Below are positions 59,351 to 64,000 of a stretch of DNA of 64,000 nucleotides, in pieces. The notes under the pieces were generated by a model. That model ran no database searches and was not told the origin of the DNA. It worked only from the letters and a program-made list of their open reading frames with translations. The stretch is from Inia geoffrensis (Eukaryota; Chordata; Mammalia; Artiodactyla; Iniidae): NCBI GenBank assembly GCA_036417435.1, contig CM070915.1, positions 80,353,799 through 80,417,798 on the forward strand, given 5' to 3'. Within the stretch, counting starts at the first letter, position 1, and the number at the start of each line of letters is the position of its first letter. The position numbers and the translations under genes were made by a program.

Positions 59351-60514
59351 ATGCTCCCTCCAGCAGCTTTGGGTTTGCTTCTGAACAGCCAAGTCCCCTC
59401 GCGTCAGCCAGGCCGACACAGTCAAATCACCCCAAGTGAACTGGGTTCTACTCTGTCCCCCAGTCACTGGGGGAAGGTGGTGGAGCAAGGGGGTAGACCT
59501 GAGCCACTTCTGAGATTGCTACTGAAAGAATTTTTATATGGCCAAGAACTACTGGGACAGTTTGCTTTGGTTCAGACTTCATTTCTTAGTCAGGCTTTTA
59601 CTGAATGCTCTATTAACTGCTACGGAGGACACGAGGACACCAGGCTAAATAACACTTGGCTCCAGCATGACAGTCTATTTTTGGTCAGAAGATAACAGGA
59701 ATGAACTTATGGGTGGGAACTTGCTCTTCCATGGGTGTCTGCCTAGCAACCAGATGAACCTACAAGTCACACCCTGAAGGCCTTCTCGGCGAAGCCCCAC
59801 CCACTCCAGCAAAAATCTTCTTAGATTGTCAGTGCTTCCCCACTGGAAAGTCAGACTGAACTGTGAGTTCATCCCTGCGTCCACACCCAGGTGCTGTGTT
59901 AGCGAATGACTGATGGAGAGAGATGTGCAAGGACCAGTCAGAGCAGAACTTCTTTACCTAACTGAGGACAGGGTGAATTTATTTTTACTGGATAGTTTTT
60001 GAGACGCTTATTAGGGCAGAGTAATCTTGACCACAGTTAACGCTTGGCCTACACAGTTCAAAGGACTCTTTCAGGAGGTCTGCGGTTCTCTCCCCTCTTC
60101 CTGTGATCAACCTGGTGGGTGTGTCAGGCCTTTTGTAATCTGCTGGTTTCCCCCTTCGTCAATGTCTCTATCACTGATTAGGCAGATAGATATACAATAG
60201 TTTTCTTAAGGATTGTTCATTGAACAATAAAGGTAATGACTGATTTAGAGGGGTGCCTATTTTACTAAACATATGTCCTAATTTCCCCAAAATAACCCTT
60301 ATGGTTAAGGTTAAATAATTGGCATTTGCTTTCTGAGCCCCTATTCCCTAGTTGGGTCTTTTTGAGATATGTGAAATTATGCCCAGATGTTTCATTTAGA
60401 AACTGTTCTTCTCCAACTGGACTTATGATACATTTGTAGTTGTTTTTATAACTCAGTGTAAACACTTTTCAGGCAGTCAGTTCACACACCCCCCCCCCCC
60501 CGCCCCCGCCTCGC

Positions 60515-60850
60515 TTTAAGGACTGAGGTGAAATTCACACAACATAAAATTAACCATTTTGAAGTGCACAGTTCTGCGGCATTTAGCACATGCACGGTGC
60601 TGTCTAGCCCCAGAATGTCGCCATCACCCCATCAGACCCTGTGCCCGTCAGCGGTCACTCCCTGCTCCCCTCCTCCTGGCCACCACCAACCTGCGTCCTG
60701 TCACCATGGGCTTGTCTGTTCTGTTCGTTTCATATAAACGGGATCCTACAATGTGTGGCCTTTTGTGTGGGCTTCTTTCACGCAGCACCATGTTTCACAC
60801 GGGTCAGTGCTTCGTTCTTTTCAGGCAGTTCTTTGAGCATCATTGGTTTC
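60515..60850 (-). mobile_element. Antisense old L1 3' UTR
   Basis: GAAATTCACACAACATAAAATT, GTTTCATATAAACGGGATCC and GTGTGGCCTTTTGTGTGGGC are antisense L1M 3' UTR hallmarks. Preceded by a C-rich run at 60489-60507. The 146-codon ORF at 60559-60999 arises from it. Confidence 0.75.
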
Positions 60851-61614
60851 AGGATTTAGTACATTCTCTTTCAGTGACATTTTACCCTCCTGCCATTAAC
60901 TTGGGTGGTGAACCTACCGGCAACAATTTTATTTTTCAAAATGATGAAAGAATTCTTAAGTATGTCCCCTTAAAAGAGGATTTCCAACCACAGCAATGAG
61001 CAAAAAGATTCTGGACCTCAAACCCCAAGGGAGTTATGCCTCTTTAAGAGGCAGCCTTTTTGAAGAGGGGAAATCAAAGGAAGGAAACTGCCACTGAAGT
61101 TTCTTTCCCCAGGAGAGCTCTCACCACTGCTTATTTCCTGTTAAAGGAGCAACTGAGATGATCCCTCCACAACGACCCTAACCCACACGCATGGACTTGT
61201 GCTGGACGATCCCTAAAAACTCCCTCTGCTGCACCTCCATGCATGTGGGTCACACAGGGTCTCCCAGGAGACCAACGCCCTGGTGCCCAAAGTCACAGTG
61301 GAGCCTGACCTCTGACCAGTCACCCTCACCTGTTCCAGGCCCTCCTCCATAAAATGGGATCCCATCCTGGATAAAGTGCTTTCACAACAACCTCAGGCGT
61401 TACCCCCTAGACTTATTAGTGAGGAGGACCCAGGGTCTTGAGTCCAAGGTGCACAAAAGGCGTGGTCCTCACCCTGCACTGGACACTGGTCTTGGGACCA
61501 ACTTAGTCTCTATTCTTCCCACTAAAATTAAGCACCAATAATTACTGCTCAGAAAGTACAAGTGTACACATTCAAATCTCGTTGAGGAGAATCTAAGATG
61601 AACCCAAGCAAACA

Positions 61615-61720
61615 ACGAATGTCCATTCCACAAATACTTATTATGAGCCTCTCGAGTGCCAGGAATTGAGCCACATACAGGAAACACAATGGTGAGCGAG
61701 AAACAGAGCCTTATGATGGG
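61615..61720. repeat. L2-like relic
   Basis: CACAAATACTTATTATGAGC then GAGTGCCAGGAATTGAG and AAACACAATGGTGAGCGAGA follow the L2 3' end pattern of attcaacaaatatttattgagc...gtgccagg from memory. Confidence 0.45.
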
Positions 61721-62020
61721 CAGGCCAGCCTCAAACACTGGCCACGAGGCGTCCTAATCCACAATGGTCTACACCATGCAGAGGGGCAAGACCAGGTCTG
61801 CATGTCAAGAAGCCACTGGGACTCAGAGCTGAGCAGCTGGGACACAGCACAGGCCAGCTGGGGGAGCCATCCCAGGGCTCCTCAGACTACTGTTAATGCT
61901 TGCGTATTATTGCTAAAATGTCACTCAGGTTTACATGACAATATACCCCTCTGGTGGGACACAGGTCCTGAGAATCCCACACAGCCCTGAGCACTGGACC
62001 CAAAGCAGCGGCTGCAAGAG

Positions 62021-62042
62021 ACAAAGGCGCCACCTGGAGAAT
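62021..62042 (-). promoter_or_regulatory. CTCF-like motif in SPIDR intron (second copy of the 22-mer)
   Basis: Identical over 22 bases to 45009-45030, including GGCGCCACCTGGAG on the + strand, but with unrelated flanks. Same - strand orientation as the first copy. Confidence 0.4.
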
Positions 62043-64000
62043 GGGAGAGTGCTCTGCCCCCCACCCCCACCCCCACCCCGGGCCAGACCCACAGCCCTAA
62101 GGGCAGAGGGCTGGGGAGCAGCATGGGGGCTTTGAGGGCCTTCTGTTTCCTGACCATGGGGTTAGTTTGTGATCATGCTAACTAAGCCTGGCTTCTAACT
62201 TAAAGTTTATCAGTACTTAATCTGTTACCTTTAAAACAAAAGCTGGCATTTAAACAGTAACTATTAACCGGACCATTCTCTGAAATGCACCCCCCTCGAC
62301 GTGCCCAACCCCTCCCTCTATCCTCAAAGCTGACCAGATGGACCCGCCCCAGGGGGTGAGTGGACGGCTAGATCAGGGGGCGTGTCCTCCCACCCTCCTG
62401 TCCTCAGCCCCAGGCCCCTCCCGTTCTCTCCAGGGTTCCCAGATCTGAACCTGCCCTCTGAGCCTGGCAAAGTGGCTGCTCTGTAACTGGCACTCGCCAG
62501 TTGGTGTCTCTCGGGACCTCCTCCTGGCTCTCCTGCTGGTCCATGAGCTCTGAGATAAAGGGGCTGTTTTACACTCCTGGCATCACCACAGCTCCCAGGA
62601 GAGCGCCACCCACCCCACTGGCCCCCGAAGCTACTGGAAGTTAAAAATCAGTGGTGATGCGTTCTTCCTTCTCCTGCCCTCAACTGCTGCAGAAGTTTCC
62701 AAATCTGCACCCCAGCCCTATCCCTCCTTCTATTTCAATCTATTAAAAGTACAAGAGTAGAATAACCTTAACTCTATTTTCATTTTTATTAGCTCTTCTT
62801 TTCTCAAAAACTCCTGGGGGCCCTAATTTTCTCTTGGACCAATGCAGAATCCCTAATAATAGGATTTAAGGCTTTGTCTAGCTGACTTTTTATTTCAGTA
62901 TATTGTGGTTTCAGATAAATCCCCAAAATCTGGCACAGCAGCAACTAGCCAGGGGCATAGCACAAAGAGGTCCTAAATATTTAACGAATAAATGACTGAA
63001 TTATACTTTCTCCTAATCCTACTTTTATGTCTTCACAGATAACATCTTACCAATTTGAGGAAAAGACCAGCCATTTAAGGCCCCATCACTTAAAGCAACA
63101 ACCGCCCAGGATCTCTGGGCAGGTCTAGTCTCCAGTTCAAAAGGAGGCAATTCATGGTCAAAGATCTTGTTAGTTGCTTCCCTGTCATTCTCAGCACTCA
63201 GACAGACCCCTCTGTATACGGTGAGTGCTGACTAAATGTTCTGCAACAGTCTTCTCCAGTACGTTACTCTTAAAGAGATCTAAATAAAATAGTCACTTAT
63301 ACGTTAATAATGTATTTTAGATTAGTGGCTTTTGTTTTAACAAGTAGGGACATAAGTATTAGCAGGACTTTGAACTGAAAGAGGTTCCTCTCCCCCGCCA
63401 AAAATATGCTAACTATATTTTCCATACTTATAGGATTAAGATGTTTCAGAAAATTTCTTTTTTCCCTCAGTATTACCCTATCACATAAAAATAAGAGCAC
63501 ATAATAATCAGCAATAAAAAGATAAAGCTCATACACAGAACTAAGACACCAAAGTAAAGTGAGTTTTCAGCCTGTCTGACCTCTAAACTGTTGCAGAGGC
63601 CACCTGGGAGGACAAAGGTCAGGGGACACGCCTCAGCCCCTGGACAAACAGTCTGGAGTCCTCCAGGGACGCAGAGAGCCAGGGAGCGGCACGTGTCCCA
63701 GCAGTGTTGCTTTAAAATGGTCTTCTCCTTTACATCCAGGATATTTTTCTGACTCTTCTCACCCTAACGAGTCATTATGGACACACAACTCCGAAAAGTG
63801 GTCAGAGAAATGCGACAGACATGGCAGCTGTTTTCCTGCAACTCTTCCCAAGGCGGCAGGTGAACAGGGTGGGACGCCCTGCACAGGCCCAGCCCCAAGG
63901 CCGCCAGTCCACCCAAAGCGCCACAGGGAGCAGTGACTTCCGTCACTGTGACTGTGGACCAGATGAGACTGGGGAGCTAAGATTTCAAAGGCTCCACGAT

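Larger units (their letters stand above)
23457..64000 (-). other. SPIDR: SPIDR gene body, partial (C-terminal 355 residues; 5' part outside)
   Basis: SPIDR (KIAA0146) scaffolds RAD51 and BLM at double-strand breaks and affects crossover control. The exons run on the - strand, converging on CEBPD, as in human where SPIDR-CEBPD-PRKDC is the order. Introns between them are 4,272, 260, 709, 12,734, 1,308, 1,351, 91 and 945 bases (from the terminal exon upstream), and at least 17.8 kb of intron lies upstream of the first visible exon. Apart from the MORF4L1 copy and repeats, those introns show no genes. Confidence 0.9.
58616..64000. other. Distal SPIDR intron, mostly unique
   Basis: Apart from the MIR-like, L1 and L2-like relics, the second CTCF-like 22-mer, an A-run at 58721-58738 and C-rich runs (60489-60507, 62059-62079), I see no genes. 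GC-rich patches near 61750-62650 and 63590-63960 show no exon fitting SPIDR. Confidence 0.5.

Noticed and set aside
60559..60999. 146-codon + strand ORF
   Set aside because: Mostly antisense L1 3' UTR; translation has no recognisable domain.

Overview
This window is nuclear DNA from a mammal, and almost certainly a cetacean. It carries ten copies of a short tRNA-Glu-derived SINE of the CHR-2 type, whose body (GGCCCGTGAGCCATGGCC and the following CpG-rich stretch) is the cetacean form. Longer CHR-1-like copies, artiodactyl-type L1 elements and older mammalian DNA transposons are also present. Nothing bacterial, plasmid-like or viral-genomic is visible. Species cannot be told from the sequence alone.

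Only two real protein-coding genes are supported. CEBPD (21156-21926, + strand) is a complete, intronless gene for the bZIP transcription factor C/EBP-delta. It sits in a CpG island of about 1.8 kb, with GC boxes, a TATA-like box and a canonical polyadenylation signal. Facing it tail to tail on the - strand is the 3' end of SPIDR (KIAA0146), the RAD51/BLM scaffold of homologous recombination. Nine exons between 46195 and 23457 join in one continuous frame of 355 codons plus a stop, all with GT-AG borders and matching phases. The same neighbour order (SPIDR-CEBPD-PRKDC) is known in human, so PRKDC should lie beyond base 1 and the remaining SPIDR exons beyond base 64000.

Layout. 1-3017: an old antisense L1 holding a Tigger-like MITE. 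3018-18735: a stack of nested sense-strand L1s, including one full-length 6.05 kb insertion with target-site duplications, plus four CHR SINEs. 18736-20600: unique CEBPD-upstream sequence. 20600-22450: CEBPD and its CpG island. 22196-23456: the space between the two 3' ends. 23457-46195: SPIDR 3' exons separated by GC-rich introns and repeats (a long L1 at 33390-39770 holds SINEs, a Tigger1 derivative and a probable unidentified retrocopy). 46196-64000: one SPIDR intron containing L1 ends, a MORF4L1 processed pseudogene inside an antisense L1, a hAT element, three CHR-2 SINEs, and MIR/L2-like relics.

Most open reading frames of 60-150 codons come from SINE antisense strands, decayed L1 ORFs or GC-rich shadow frames and are not genes. 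I found no undescribed biological system. The best leads are a C4 zinc-ribbon motif split over two SPIDR exons, convergent CTCF-like motifs around CEBPD and the SPIDR 3' end, an unidentified retrocopy, and an L1 array that looks collapsed by a deletion.
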